Shown here piece after piece: positions 24,446 to 34,408 of a stretch of 50,341 nt of DNA. The stretch is taken from the NCBI RefSeq assembly GCF_000425205.1, contig NZ_AULI01000020.1, forward strand, positions 1 to 50,341, written 5' to 3'. The first letter of the stretch is position 1. Each line of letters begins with the position of its first letter. A model generated the notes under the pieces. That model worked only from the letters and a program-made list of their open reading frames with translations. It was not told the DNA's origin and did not search any database. The position numbers and the translations under genes were made by a program. Origin of the DNA: Pontibacillus halophilus JSM 076056 = DSM 19796 (GTDB lineage Bacteria > Bacillota > Bacilli > Bacillales > BH030062).

Positions 24446-26242
24446 TTGTTATATCCAATAGATACCCTTACAAGAAGCAAGAAGAACCTTGACGGAGTTT
24501 GGAACTTTCAAGTCGATCGAGACGGTAGCGGCAGGTCACAGAGTTGGTACAATGGACTGCCGTCTCCGATTCAAATGCCAGTGCCATCAAGTTACAACGA
24601 TATCACGACGTCCGCCGAACTAAGGGATTTCATTGGGGATGTGTGGTATGAGTGTCGTCTATACATACCAAGGGATTGGAAGAAGGACAACGTGTTCCTG
24701 CGCTTCGGTGCCGTGGCCCATACAGCAGAGGTGTGGGTGAACGGGGAGCTGGTAGTGGAGAACCGTAACGGTTTTTTGCCTTTTGAAGCGGAGATTACGA
24801 ATCTAGTAAGGCAGGAGGAAAAACTTCACATTAGTGTTCGTGTGAACAATGAATTGACGTGGGAAATGCTGCCGCCTGGAGAGATTGTAACCAAAACATT
24901 ACCGGATGGGCGAGTAGAGAAAACGTTGCATCAGCAACATGATTTCTTCAACTATGTAGGAATTCATCGGCCCGTGTACTTGTACACGAAGCCGGATGTG
25001 TCTATAGAGGATGTAGTTGTAGACACAGAGTTCACGGGTGATGTCGGGCATGTACATGTCGGCGTAGAGACGAAAGGGGAAGCTGCTTCAATAACGCTTA
25101 CGGTTCAAAATCGAGACGGTGAAGTCGTTGCTGCAGGGAGTGGCGACCATGCTACTCTTGACATTCCATCCGTCCAGCTCTGGTCTCCAAATCATCCATA
25201 CTTGTACCTGTTGCACTGTAAGCTATTCTATGAGAATGGAGAGTTGCTTGATCATTACGTGGTTTCCGTTGGTGTGAGGACGGTTGAAGTGAAAGACCGC
25301 CAAGTTTGGTTGAACGGTTCGCCGGTTTACTTGACTGGTTTCGGCAAGCATGAAGATGCAGATGTGCGTGGGAAAGGGTACGATGCCGTTACGAATGTGC
25401 GAGACTTCAATCTTATGAAAGAATGTGGGGCTAACTCGTTTCGGACTTCCCATTATCCGTATGCGGAAGAGATTCTTCAGCTGGCAGACGAGATGGGTTT
25501 CCTTGTTATTGATGAGACATCAGCCGTTGGATTATTGAGTCAAGGGGTTCCTGCCACAGGGGAGTTAGAGCCGGTGTTCTCTAATGGTCGAATTACGAAG
25601 GAGCTTAAGAATTATCATGTGGACACAGTGAGACGTTTGATTGAGCGAGACCGGAATCATCCGTGTGTGATCATGTGGTCTATCTCCAACGAAGCTTCTA
25701 CGATGGAAGAGGAAGCGATTCCTTATTTTCAAAGAATCATTGATGAAGTGAGAGCGCTTGATACTCGGCCGATTATGAACGTAAATCTGATGTTGATTGA
25801 GCCGGAGCGGTGCGAGGTCTCGCCTCTTGTGGATGTGATTGGCTTGAATGTGTATTTTGGCTGGTACTCAACACCTGGGGATTTGGTGAAGGGAAAAGAA
25901 GACTTGCACGACTATTTATCGAGATGGGAAAGTCATCATCAGCAGCCGGTGATGATTACAGAGTATGGCGTAGATACGATTGCGGGGTTGCATAAATCGC
26001 CGCCCGTCATGTTCTCGGAAGAGTTTCAAGTCGAGTTCTTGGCTACCTATCATGCGGTGTTCGATATGTTCTCAAATGTCGGTGGGGAGCATATTTGGAA
26101 CTTTGCGGACTTTATGACGAAGCAGGATACGGTGCGTGTGGATGGGAATAAGAAAGGACTGTTTACGCGGAACCGTCAGCCGAAGATGGCTGTTCACAGT
26201 GTAAGGGAACGGTGGAAGTCGCTGAAAGTGGGGAGGGGATAA
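24446..26242 (+). CDS. uidA: Beta-glucuronidase (GH2)
   Basis: A 598-residue GH2 enzyme with a sugar-binding jelly roll (about 1-180), an immunoglobulin-like domain (to about 275) and a TIM barrel. The acid/base Glu is in MWSISNEAST (about residue 412) and the nucleophile Glu in MITEYGVDTIAGLH (about 505). The glucuronidase-specific end NFADFMTKQDT...VDGNKKGLFTR is present. There is no signal peptide, so it acts inside the cell on imported glucuronides. It starts with TTG behind GGAGGCGGAGG and sits between the TRAP binding protein and its membrane subunits, an unusual order. Confidence 0.93.
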   Translation: MLYPIDTLTRSKKNLDGVWNFQVDRDGSGRSQSWYNGLPSPIQMPVPSSYNDITTSAELRDFIGDVWYECRLYIPRDWKKDNVFLRFGAVAHTAEVWVNGELVVENRNGFLPFEAEITNLVRQEEKLHISVRVNNELTWEMLPPGEIVTKTLPDGRVEKTLHQQHDFFNYVGIHRPVYLYTKPDVSIEDVVVDTEFTGDVGHVHVGVETKGEAASITLTVQNRDGEVVAAGSGDHATLDIPSVQLWSPNHPYLYLLHCKLFYENGELLDHYVVSVGVRTVEVKDRQVWLNGSPVYLTGFGKHEDADVRGKGYDAVTNVRDFNLMKECGANSFRTSHYPYAEEILQLADEMGFLVIDETSAVGLLSQGVPATGELEPVFSNGRITKELKNYHVDTVRRLIERDRNHPCVIMWSISNEASTMEEEAIPYFQRIIDEVRALDTRPIMNVNLMLIEPERCEVSPLVDVIGLNVYFGWYSTPGDLVKGKEDLHDYLSRWESHHQQPVMITEYGVDTIAGLHKSPPVMFSEEFQVEFLATYHAVFDMFSNVGGEHIWNFADFMTKQDTVRVDGNKKGLFTRNRQPKMAVHSVRERWKSLKVGRG

Positions 26243-26244
26243 CG

Positions 26245-26730
26245 GTGGTACGAACGATTAAGCAGACGCTAGACCGAATCATTCTTTTTGTCAGCTCCGT
26301 TCTGACAGGCATCCTCGTTGTGGGTGCCATTTGGCAGGTGGCGAGTCGCTATTTATTCAATGCGCCGAGTACGTTTACGGGTGAGCTACTTCGCTTCTTA
26401 CTCGTGTGGACGGCGATATTGGGTGCGAGTTACGCCTTTGGGACGAATCAGCATTTGGCGCTCACGTTCTTGAAGAACAAGATGAAGGGAAAGCAGCGGG
26501 TGGTCGTCCGTGTCATTAACGACTTGTTTATCGTTGGCTTTGCAATGTTGATTATGGTGCGGGGTGGAATGGAGGTCGTCTCCATTACAATGAGTCAACG
26601 TACGCCGATTCTCGATATTCCTATGGGGTATGTTTATTCCATCGTTCCGATTTGCGGTGTGATTATCGTCATCTATAAGCTTCTACAAATACCTGATTAT
26701 AAGCTTGAATTGACGGGAGAGGAGGGATAA
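26245..26730 (+). CDS. dctQ: TRAP transporter small membrane subunit (DctQ)
   Basis: A 161-residue protein with four hydrophobic segments and the family motif FTGELLRFLLVWTAILGASYA. The GTG at 26245 stands two bases after the glucuronidase stop and follows GGGAGGGG; the frame is open from 26212 inside that gene. It pairs with the large subunit encoded next to form the membrane complex driven by a sodium gradient. Confidence 0.85.
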   Translation: MVRTIKQTLDRIILFVSSVLTGILVVGAIWQVASRYLFNAPSTFTGELLRFLLVWTAILGASYAFGTNQHLALTFLKNKMKGKQRVVVRVINDLFIVGFAMLIMVRGGMEVVSITMSQRTPILDIPMGYVYSIVPICGVIIVIYKLLQIPDYKLELTGEEG

Positions 26731-26733
26731 GAG

Positions 26734-28041
26734 ATGGATCCTACGATACAGGCGATTCTTGTATTGTTCGGTTTGTTTTTTCTATTGTTAGCGATTGGGG
26801 TACCGATTTCAGTCGGGATTGGCGTTTCTTCCTTTGTAACCGCTTTAACGGTTGTGCCGTTAGACGTAGCGGTCTTTACAGCGGCTCAGAAGATGGTTCA
26901 AGGGATTAATAGCTTCGCCTTGCTGGCGGTTATCTTCTTTATTCTATCTGGGAGCATTATGAACAACGGCGGCATTGCCATTCGCCTTATTAATTTGGCG
27001 AAGCTTATTGGCGGTAGGTTGCCAGGGTCGTTGGCACATACAAACGTAGTAGGCAACATGCTGTTTGGTTCCATTTCTGGTTCCGCCGTCGCGTCGGCAG
27101 CGGCAATTGGAAAGGTGATGACACCGTTACAGGAAAAGGAAGGATACGACAAATCTTATTCCGCAGCGGTGAATATTGCATCGTCACCAGCTGGGTTGTT
27201 AATCCCACCGAGTAGTGTGTTGATTCTCTACTCATTGGTGAGTGGGGGAACGTCCATTGCGGCGTTGTTCATTGCAGGGTATTTGCCAGGTATCTTGATG
27301 GGGTTTTCCGTTATGCTCGTTGCGTATTTTATTGCGAAGAAGCAATCGTATCCAGTTGCAGAACGGCCTACATTCTCTGAAGGGTTCAAAGTGGTCTTGG
27401 ATGCGATTCCGAGTCTCATGCTGATTGTGTTGGTTATTGGAGGAATCGTGGCTGGGGTCTTCACAGCAACGGAGGGAGCGGCGGTTGCCGTACTCTATTC
27501 CATCATTCTCTCCTTCTTCTATAAGGAAATTAAACTGAAAGATATTCCTGAAATCCTGAAAGAAACCGTCGTCATGACGGGGATTGTCCTCTTCTTGGTC
27601 GGAGCCTCTTCCATCATGTCTTGGATTATGGCCTTCACACAAATACCGACCGCTCTAAGCGAACTTCTTCTCTCAACATCCAGTAATCCTATTGTCATTC
27701 TACTCATCATGAATCTGATCTTGTTGATTGTCGGTACGTTCATGGACTTAACTCCAGCCGTCCTTATCTTTACACCGATTTTCTTGCCAATTGCGACGGA
27801 GCTTGGGATGGATCCGGTACACTTTGGGATCATTCTCGTCTTCAACCTTTGTATTGGGATTATGACCCCACCTGTAGGAAGCGCCTTGTTTGTTGGGTGT
27901 AGCGTAGCCAACGTGTCCATTGAATCGGTCCTACGCCCACTGACGAAAATGTTCGTTGCGTTAATTGCATCCTTATTAGTCATTACGTATGTACCATGGA
28001 TTAGCCTCGTATTGCCGAGATTGTTCGGACTACTCAATTAG
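26734..28041 (+). CDS. dctM: TRAP transporter large permease (DctM)
   Basis: A 435-residue protein with about 12 membrane segments. The family blocks are FFILSGSIMNNGGIAIRLI, GNMLFGSISGSAVASAAAIG, IPPSSVLILYS and VFNLCIGIMTPPVGSALFV. It forms the translocation channel for the substrate captured by DctP. The ribosome site AGGAGGG precedes the ATG three bases after dctQ, so the two are coupled. Confidence 0.92.
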   Translation: MDPTIQAILVLFGLFFLLLAIGVPISVGIGVSSFVTALTVVPLDVAVFTAAQKMVQGINSFALLAVIFFILSGSIMNNGGIAIRLINLAKLIGGRLPGSLAHTNVVGNMLFGSISGSAVASAAAIGKVMTPLQEKEGYDKSYSAAVNIASSPAGLLIPPSSVLILYSLVSGGTSIAALFIAGYLPGILMGFSVMLVAYFIAKKQSYPVAERPTFSEGFKVVLDAIPSLMLIVLVIGGIVAGVFTATEGAAVAVLYSIILSFFYKEIKLKDIPEILKETVVMTGIVLFLVGASSIMSWIMAFTQIPTALSELLLSTSSNPIVILLIMNLILLIVGTFMDLTPAVLIFTPIFLPIATELGMDPVHFGIILVFNLCIGIMTPPVGSALFVGCSVANVSIESVLRPLTKMFVALIASLLVITYVPWISLVLPRLFGLLN

Positions 28042-28057
28042 AAGGAGCGTTGTTACT

Positions 28058-30466
28058 TTGATTAAGTTGTTGGATTTTAAGCTGCACACAGAGGAGAATA
28101 ATTGCCTGACATTTACGAGCGGAGACGAAGAAGTGAGTCTGTATGTATTGGAAGAAGACGTGTTCCGTGTCTTTATCCCTTTCGATAAGAACCATTCCAT
28201 GCAACATACGTGGATCATTGCGCCTGGTGAGGAGGATATTCCAGCAAGTGGGCGTAATCGATTTGATACGACACCGTTTACCTTGCCTGCTTATGAGGTC
28301 TATGAGTGTGAGAACACCGTGACCGTTGAAACGAACCGTCTTCGTGCTGTTGTTCATTTAAGCGGGTTTTCTATTGATTGGTACGGAAATGTGTCAGGTC
28401 AATGGGTGAAGATTGCGGGAGACCGGAAGACGCAAGCCTATAACTTTAAGCGTATGCTAGGAGAACGTGTGCTTCATTATATGGAGCGTTCACCGGATGA
28501 GCGTTATTACGGACTTGGGGAAAAGGGTGGCCCCATGAATCGCTATGGTAAGCGGTATCAAATGAGAACTATCGATGCGATGGGCTATGATGCTGAGACG
28601 ACGGACCCCCTCTACAAGCATATTCCGTTCTATATGACATACTCGGAAAGTTCCGGTCTTGCCTATGGCATGGTGTACGACAACTACTCAGACAGCATCT
28701 TTGATATGGGAGCGGAGTATGATTATTACCACAAACATTTTCGCTACTATCAGGCGGAAAAGGGGGATTGCGACTACTACTTCATGCTTGGTCCTAAGGT
28801 AAAGGACGTGGTCGAGCGCTATACGTGGCTAACGGGGCAGATGATTCTACCACCAAAGTGGAGTCTTGGCTATTCTGGTTCAACGATGACCTATACAGAT
28901 GCACCAGATGCTCAGGAGCAACTGAAGAAGTTTGTGGATTACTGTAAGGATTACGATATTCCATGTGACTCGTTCCAACTTTCATCCGGCTACACGTCCA
29001 TTAAAGATAAGCGATATGTGTTTAACTGGAACACGTCAAAGGTGCCTGAGCCTAAGAAGATGACGGGTTACTTTCATGACCATGGGATCAAAGTGTGTGC
29101 CAATGTGAAGCCGTGCCTGCTTGATGACCATCCGATGTATGAACAGTTGGAGAAGGATCGGTTGTTTGTACACAACGAGCGTTTTAACGAACCGGAGACT
29201 TCCCAATTTTGGGATGCGCTAGGGTCTTATCTTGATTTCACAAACGATGCTACGATTGCGTGGTGGAAGGAACAGATTAAAGCCCAGCTACTAGAGTACG
29301 GGATTGATTCTATATGGAACGACAATAACGAGTATGAAATTTGGGACGAAGCAGCGATGGCACATGGGTTTGGTTCAACGATTCCCATGAGCTATGTTAA
29401 GCCGATTCAAACACTTCTGATGATGAAAGCGTCCTATGAGGCACAGAAAGAACATGCGCCAAACGACCGGCCTTACTTGATCTCTCGTTCCGGTATGCCC
29501 GGCATGCAGCGCTACGTGCAAACGTGGTCAGGGGACAATTATACGGATTGGAAGACCATTCGCTACAACCTAAAGATGGGCTTAAGCCTAAGCCTGTCAG
29601 GGGTATACAACTTCGGACATGACGTAGGCGGATTTGCAGGGAAAGCGCCAGAGCCTGAATTGTTTGTTCGATGGATTCAAAACGGGATCTTCCACCCGCG
29701 CTTCACCATTCACTCGTGGAATGAGGATGCGAGCGTGAACGTACCCTGGATGTACCCCGAATATGCGGATTCCATTCGAGAATTAATGAAAGAACGCGTG
29801 AAGTGGACGCCTTATTTCTATCATCTCATGTACCGGGCTCATAAGCATTACGAACCTTTGTTGACGCCTACATTCTACTATTTCCAAGATGACGGAAGAA
29901 CGTTCGAGGAAAATGATGAGTTCATGGTTGGGGAGGACCTACTGATCGCGAATGTGATGGAGAAGGGACAATCCGTTCGTGACGTGTACTTGCCGGCTAA
30001 CGCTAACGGTTGGTACGACATGAATGGGGGCAACTTCTACGAAGGTGGGCAAACGGTTTCGGTCTCGGCAGAGCTAACTGAGATTCCGATGTTTGCGGTT
30101 GGTGGTTCGGCCTTTCCGATTCGGGATGGAGAAATTTCGTTTACAAATAAAGAAGACAACAGCCGTGGGGTGATTGTCTATCCGCATCAGGGTAAAGGCA
30201 ATCGTCAGTTCCGCTTCTATGAAGATGATGGTGAGAGCATGGAGTATACGAAGGGGAATTATGCGTTCTTGTCCGTTGAATTGGAGACAACCTTGGATTC
30301 CGTCACGGTGAAGGTAAACTGGGAAGGTTCGTACCAGCCTCCATTTTCAGAAGTAACGGTCTATGTCCTGGAGTCTGAATCTCGTGATGTTCATGTACCC
30401 GATGGACAGAAGTTGGAGTCGAACGTGTACGTCGTCCGTTCATTGCAGGGGGAGGTAACGTCATGA
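28058..30466 (+). CDS. Glycoside hydrolase family 31 (alpha-glucosidase/xylosidase-like)
   Basis: An 802-residue GH31 enzyme with an N-terminal beta-sandwich, a (beta/alpha)8 barrel and C-terminal sheets. The nucleophile Asp lies in GIDSIWNDNNEYE (about residue 428); LISRSGMPGMQRYVQTWSGDN and HSWNEDASVNVPWMYP are family signatures. No signal peptide is seen, so it is cytoplasmic. TTG at 28058 follows GAAGGAG; the frame is open from 27989 inside dctM. Its place in the operon suggests the imported compound also carries an alpha-linked glucose or xylose; which one cannot be told. Confidence 0.85.
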   Translation: MIKLLDFKLHTEENNCLTFTSGDEEVSLYVLEEDVFRVFIPFDKNHSMQHTWIIAPGEEDIPASGRNRFDTTPFTLPAYEVYECENTVTVETNRLRAVVHLSGFSIDWYGNVSGQWVKIAGDRKTQAYNFKRMLGERVLHYMERSPDERYYGLGEKGGPMNRYGKRYQMRTIDAMGYDAETTDPLYKHIPFYMTYSESSGLAYGMVYDNYSDSIFDMGAEYDYYHKHFRYYQAEKGDCDYYFMLGPKVKDVVERYTWLTGQMILPPKWSLGYSGSTMTYTDAPDAQEQLKKFVDYCKDYDIPCDSFQLSSGYTSIKDKRYVFNWNTSKVPEPKKMTGYFHDHGIKVCANVKPCLLDDHPMYEQLEKDRLFVHNERFNEPETSQFWDALGSYLDFTNDATIAWWKEQIKAQLLEYGIDSIWNDNNEYEIWDEAAMAHGFGSTIPMSYVKPIQTLLMMKASYEAQKEHAPNDRPYLISRSGMPGMQRYVQTWSGDNYTDWKTIRYNLKMGLSLSLSGVYNFGHDVGGFAGKAPEPELFVRWIQNGIFHPRFTIHSWNEDASVNVPWMYPEYADSIRELMKERVKWTPYFYHLMYRAHKHYEPLLTPTFYYFQDDGRTFEENDEFMVGEDLLIANVMEKGQSVRDVYLPANANGWYDMNGGNFYEGGQTVSVSAELTEIPMFAVGGSAFPIRDGEISFTNKEDNSRGVIVYPHQGKGNRQFRFYEDDGESMEYTKGNYAFLSVELETTLDSVTVKVNWEGSYQPPFSEVTVYVLESESRDVHVPDGQKLESNVYVVRSLQGEVTS

Positions 30467-31857
30467 CCGTTATTCCGGACCATTTTCTATTAAACAATCA
30501 GTATAGCAAAGAACTCTATCATAGCTATGCGAAGCAGTTGCCGATCGTGGACTTTCACAACCATCTGCCACCAGAGCAAATTTCAGCGGACCAACAGTTT
30601 GATACGATTACCGACGTCTGGCTCGGCGGTGACCATTACAAGTGGAGGTTAATGCGGGCGAATGGAATCCATGAACACTATATTACCGGGGATGCGACGA
30701 AGAAGGAGAAGTTCATGGCTTGGGCCGAGACGGTGCCGAATACCCTTGGCAACCCTTTGTTTCACTGGACGCATATGGAGTTGAAGCATTTCTTCCAAAT
30801 TGATGAGATGTTGTCGCCTTCAAATGCGGAGGGAGTGTGGGTACGTGCGAACGAGCAGTTGAGGCACGAATCCATGTCGGCTCGGAATTTGCTCCTGAAC
30901 AACAAAGTCGAATTTGTGGGGACGACGGATGATCCTGCTGATGATTTGGCGCATCACGAATCGTTGCAGAAAGAGGGTTTCCTTGTGAAGGTGTCGCCTT
31001 CTTTCCGTCCAGACTCTGCGCTTGCCATTGAGAGTGATGGGTTCATGGATTGGGTCAGTCGTTTGGAGCAGAGTAGCGGCGTTTCGGTTTCGAACTATGG
31101 GGCGTTTTTAGATGCGTTACAGGGGCGCATTCACTACTTTGATAAACGAGGATGTCGTGCATCTGACCATGGGTTAAATGTAATGGTGTACGAGGATGCG
31201 ACTGAGGAACAGGTCGGAGTTATTTTCGATAAGCGTCGTAATGGGGAGGCGCTATCGGTGAAAGAAGTGGCACAGTTCAAGACGTATACGCTGCAGAGGC
31301 TAGCGGAGTGGTATTCGGAAAAAGGGTGGGTAATGCAGCTCCACCTTGGGCCATTGCGGAACAACAATAGCCGGATGTACGAACGCCTTGGCAAGGATAG
31401 TGGCTTTGATTCAATCGGAGACCGACTTGTGGCTGAGCCGTTGTCTCGATTCATGGATTGCTTGGAACGCGAGGGAAACTTGCCCAAGACGATTCTTTAC
31501 TGCTTGAATCCGAGGGATTATTACATTCTGGCAACGATGGCGGGGAATTTCCAAGATGGCAGCATGCCTGGGAAGATTCAACTCGGCACGGCTTGGTGGT
31601 TCAATGATCACGTAGACGGGATGGAGAAGCAAATGTCGATTCTCGCAAACACGGGGCTTATTAAACATTTCGTTGGAATGCTAACCGATTCTCGCTCGTT
31701 TCTATCATTCTCTCGTCACGATTACTTTAGAAGGATTCTTTGCAATCTGCTCGGAAGCTGGGTGGAGAAAGGGAGCGTCCCACCTGATATGAATCTACTT
31801 CGTCAGTACGTTGAGGATATTTGCTATACCAATGCACGCACGTATTTCAACTTGTAG
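30463..31857 (+). CDS. uxaC: Glucuronate isomerase (UxaC)
   Basis: A 464-residue uronate isomerase converting D-glucuronate to D-fructuronate. The amidohydrolase-like metal motif VDFHNHLPPEQI is at residues about 29-40, and LHLGPLRNNNSRMYERLG and GTAWWFNDHVDGMEKQM are family blocks. The start overlaps the GH31 stop by ATGA and has GGGGGAGG in front. Confidence 0.93.
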   Translation: MTVIPDHFLLNNQYSKELYHSYAKQLPIVDFHNHLPPEQISADQQFDTITDVWLGGDHYKWRLMRANGIHEHYITGDATKKEKFMAWAETVPNTLGNPLFHWTHMELKHFFQIDEMLSPSNAEGVWVRANEQLRHESMSARNLLLNNKVEFVGTTDDPADDLAHHESLQKEGFLVKVSPSFRPDSALAIESDGFMDWVSRLEQSSGVSVSNYGAFLDALQGRIHYFDKRGCRASDHGLNVMVYEDATEEQVGVIFDKRRNGEALSVKEVAQFKTYTLQRLAEWYSEKGWVMQLHLGPLRNNNSRMYERLGKDSGFDSIGDRLVAEPLSRFMDCLEREGNLPKTILYCLNPRDYYILATMAGNFQDGSMPGKIQLGTAWWFNDHVDGMEKQMSILANTGLIKHFVGMLTDSRSFLSFSRHDYFRRILCNLLGSWVEKGSVPPDMNLLRQYVEDICYTNARTYFNL

Positions 31858-31869
31858 GAGGTCTCTATC

Positions 31870-32904
31870 ATGGAAATGAGTTTTCGCTGGTATGGGGAGT
31901 CAGACCCCGTCACGCTGCAGCAAATTAAACAAATCCCGCAAATGAAAGGGATTGTATCGGCCATCTATGAGATTCCGCCTGGAGACGTCTGGCCGTATGA
32001 CAAGATTGTTCAGCTGAAGGATACAATCGAACAGGAGGGGCTTCAGCTCAATGTGATTGAGAGTGTGCCCGTTCATGAGGACATCAAGTTGGGGCGGGAC
32101 TCACGTGATACGTATATTGAGAACTATGTAACCACCCTTCGTCACTTGGCAAAAGCAGGCGTAGTAACGGTGTGCTACAACTTTATGCCGGTATTTGACT
32201 GGACGAGGACGAATCTGACAGCGGAGTTACCTGATGAATCAAACTCTTTAAGCTATGAGGAAGAAGTGGCGAGTAGGCTGAATCCGCTGGACGGCGAGTT
32301 GACTTTGCCTGGGTGGGACCTTTCGTATCAAATGGGAGAACTGGAAGGGATTTTAGCCGCTTATCAATCTGTTTCGGAAGAACAGTTGATGGAGAATCTG
32401 TTCTACTTTTTGGAACGGGTGATTCCAGTAGCAGAAGAGGTCGGAATCAATATGGCCATTCATCCAGACGATCCGCCATGGTCCATTTTAGGATTGCCGA
32501 GGGTGGTCACGAATGTAGAGAATGTCGTCAAACTATTGAACCGTGTGGACAGTCCACGCAATGGGCTGACGTTTTGCACCGGATCGTTTGGTTCTCTTCC
32601 CTCCAATGACTTAGTGGATATGATTGAGGCGGCCAAGGGGCGTATTCATTTCGTTCATGCGCGAAATGTGAAGTGGATTGGAGAGGCTTCTTTTCAGGAA
32701 ACGTCCCATTCCGTTCATGATGGGTCACTGCCTATGGTAGCGGTGATGAAGAAACTGGTGGAAGTTGGCTTTGTAGGGCCTATTCGCCCCGACCACGGAA
32801 GGATGATTTGGGGTGAAGAAGGACGGCCGGGGTACGGCTTATATGACCGTGCTCTTGGAGCGACGTATTTGAACGGAATTCTAGACTGCATTCAACACAA
32901 TTAG
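31870..32904 (+). CDS. uxuA: Mannonate dehydratase (UxuA)
   Basis: A 344-residue enzyme that dehydrates D-mannonate to 2-keto-3-deoxygluconate. It begins MEMSFRWYGESDPV, has the metal-site stretch MAIHPDDPPW (about residue 197) and FCTGSFGSLPSND, and ends with IRPDHGRMIWGE. It belongs to the xylose-isomerase-like barrel family that needs Mn or Fe. The start follows TAGGAGGT, 12 bp after uxaC. Confidence 0.93.
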   Translation: MEMSFRWYGESDPVTLQQIKQIPQMKGIVSAIYEIPPGDVWPYDKIVQLKDTIEQEGLQLNVIESVPVHEDIKLGRDSRDTYIENYVTTLRHLAKAGVVTVCYNFMPVFDWTRTNLTAELPDESNSLSYEEEVASRLNPLDGELTLPGWDLSYQMGELEGILAAYQSVSEEQLMENLFYFLERVIPVAEEVGINMAIHPDDPPWSILGLPRVVTNVENVVKLLNRVDSPRNGLTFCTGSFGSLPSNDLVDMIEAAKGRIHFVHARNVKWIGEASFQETSHSVHDGSLPMVAVMKKLVEVGFVGPIRPDHGRMIWGEEGRPGYGLYDRALGATYLNGILDCIQHN

Positions 32905-32920
32905 TGGGAGAGTGAGGACG

Positions 32921-33763
32921 ATGAACCTACCATTTCAAGTAGATTTAGCTGGAAAAGTAGCTGTAGTTACAGGCGGAAGTGGCGTATTGGGAGCTGTGTT
33001 TTCCAGAGCGCTCGCAGCAAGTGGTGCAAAGGTCGCGGTGTTGGCGCGAAATGAAGAGAAGATTGAAGCGGTTGTATCGCAGATTGTAGAAGCGGGTGGA
33101 GAAGCGCGGGGGTTTAGTGTAGACGTGCTCGATAAGGAGCGGCTAGTGGAGGTTCGGACGGAAATTGTGGACCGTTTTGGTGAGGTTGATATTCTCGTGA
33201 ATGGCGCGGGAGGCAATCATCCGAAGGCGACGACGAGCATGGAATACCATGTGCCAACGGAGGATGATTGCCAGACGTTCTTTAACCTTGATCCGTTAGC
33301 CGTGAATGAGTTGATGGCGTTGAATTTCTCCGGAACACTCATTCCAACGCAAGTGTTCGCGGAAGGGATGGTCGGGAAGGAAGGTGCAACGATTCTGAAT
33401 GTGTCCTCCATGAACGCGTTCACACCGTTAACGAAAATTCCAGCCTATAGTGGAGCGAAAGCAGCGATTAGCAATTTTACGCAGTGGCTGGCTGTTCATT
33501 TTTCAAAAGTGGGAATTCGTGTGAACGCGGTGGCACCAGGGTTCTTTCTGACAGAACAGAATCGAGAGCTGTTGCTTGATGAAGAGGGGAATTTCAAGGA
33601 GCGTGCGAATAAGATTCTATCCCAAACACCGATGAATCGGTTTGGTGAGGCGGATGAATTGGTTGGGACATTGCTCTGGCTCGTGGATGCTCGGGCTTCA
33701 AGCTTCGTCAATGGTATCGTCGTTCCGGTCGATGGCGGCTTTTCGGCTTATTCTGGGGTGTAG
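32921..33763 (+). CDS. uxuB: D-fructuronate reductase (mannonate oxidoreductase), SDR type
   Basis: A 280-residue short-chain dehydrogenase. The NAD(P) motif TGGSGVLG is at residues about 17-24 and the catalytic Ser and Y-x-x-x-K are in NVSSMNAF and AYSGAKAAI. Between UxuA and KdgA it must supply the missing step from fructuronate to mannonate, as the SDR-type UxuB of Bacillus does. ATG at 32921 follows GGGAGAGTGAGG; an in-frame GTG stands at 32912. Confidence 0.82.
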   Translation: MNLPFQVDLAGKVAVVTGGSGVLGAVFSRALAASGAKVAVLARNEEKIEAVVSQIVEAGGEARGFSVDVLDKERLVEVRTEIVDRFGEVDILVNGAGGNHPKATTSMEYHVPTEDDCQTFFNLDPLAVNELMALNFSGTLIPTQVFAEGMVGKEGATILNVSSMNAFTPLTKIPAYSGAKAAISNFTQWLAVHFSKVGIRVNAVAPGFFLTEQNRELLLDEEGNFKERANKILSQTPMNRFGEADELVGTLLWLVDARASSFVNGIVVPVDGGFSAYSGV

Positions 33764-33775
33764 GAGGGAAATCGA

Positions 33776-34408
33776 ATGAAGTATTATCGCATTTTATCTC
33801 AGTTGATTGACCACAAGCTTACCGTTGTCGTTCGCGGAAATACCAAGGAAGAGGCGATTGCGGTGGGGCAGGCGTGCCTCGATGGTGGGGTGAAAAGCTT
33901 GGAAGTTACGTTTACGGTGCCGAATGCGGATGAGGTGATTGCACACTTTGCCGAACGGCCGGAAATTGTGGTTGGAGCAGGATCCGTATTGGATGCAGAA
34001 ACGGCGCGCATCGCCATCCTTGCTGGAGCGCAATACATTGTAGGCCCATCCCTGAGTGAAGAGACCGCGGTCCTTTGTAACCGGTATCAAATTCCGTACA
34101 TACCTGGGTGCTTCACAGTGAACGAGATGATTCGTGCCCTGGAATTCGGCGCCTCAGTCGTTAAGCTTTTCCCAGGACAGTCATTCGATCCTTCGTATAT
34201 TAAAGCGGTCAAAGGCCCCGTACCACAGGTGGAAATCATGCCGACGGGTGGCGTCAACTTAGAAAACGTGCAGGAATGGCTGGATGCTGGCGCGATTATG
34301 GTAGGCGTTGGAGGAGAAGTGACGAAGCCCGCGAAGCACGGTGATTATGAAGGTGTGACGAAAAACGCCATGCAGTTCGTGGCAGCGATTGGGCAGGTGA
34401 ACGTATGA
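33776..34408 (+). CDS. kdgA: KDPG/KHG aldolase (KdgA)
   Basis: A 210-residue class I aldolase splitting 2-keto-3-deoxy-6-phosphogluconate into pyruvate and glyceraldehyde-3-phosphate. The catalytic Glu is in SLEVTFTV and the Schiff-base Lys in SVVKLFPGQ (about residue 133); PTGGVNLENV binds phosphate. It ends inside the next gene's start (ATGA). Confidence 0.92.
   Translation: MKYYRILSQLIDHKLTVVVRGNTKEEAIAVGQACLDGGVKSLEVTFTVPNADEVIAHFAERPEIVVGAGSVLDAETARIAILAGAQYIVGPSLSEETAVLCNRYQIPYIPGCFTVNEMIRALEFGASVVKLFPGQSFDPSYIKAVKGPVPQVEIMPTGGVNLENVQEWLDAGAIMVGVGGEVTKPAKHGDYEGVTKNAMQFVAAIGQVNV

Noticed and set aside
27519-28037. 172-codon minus-strand frame inside dctM
   Set aside because: Shadow of a hydrophobic permease gene; dctM has all family blocks in the plus frame.
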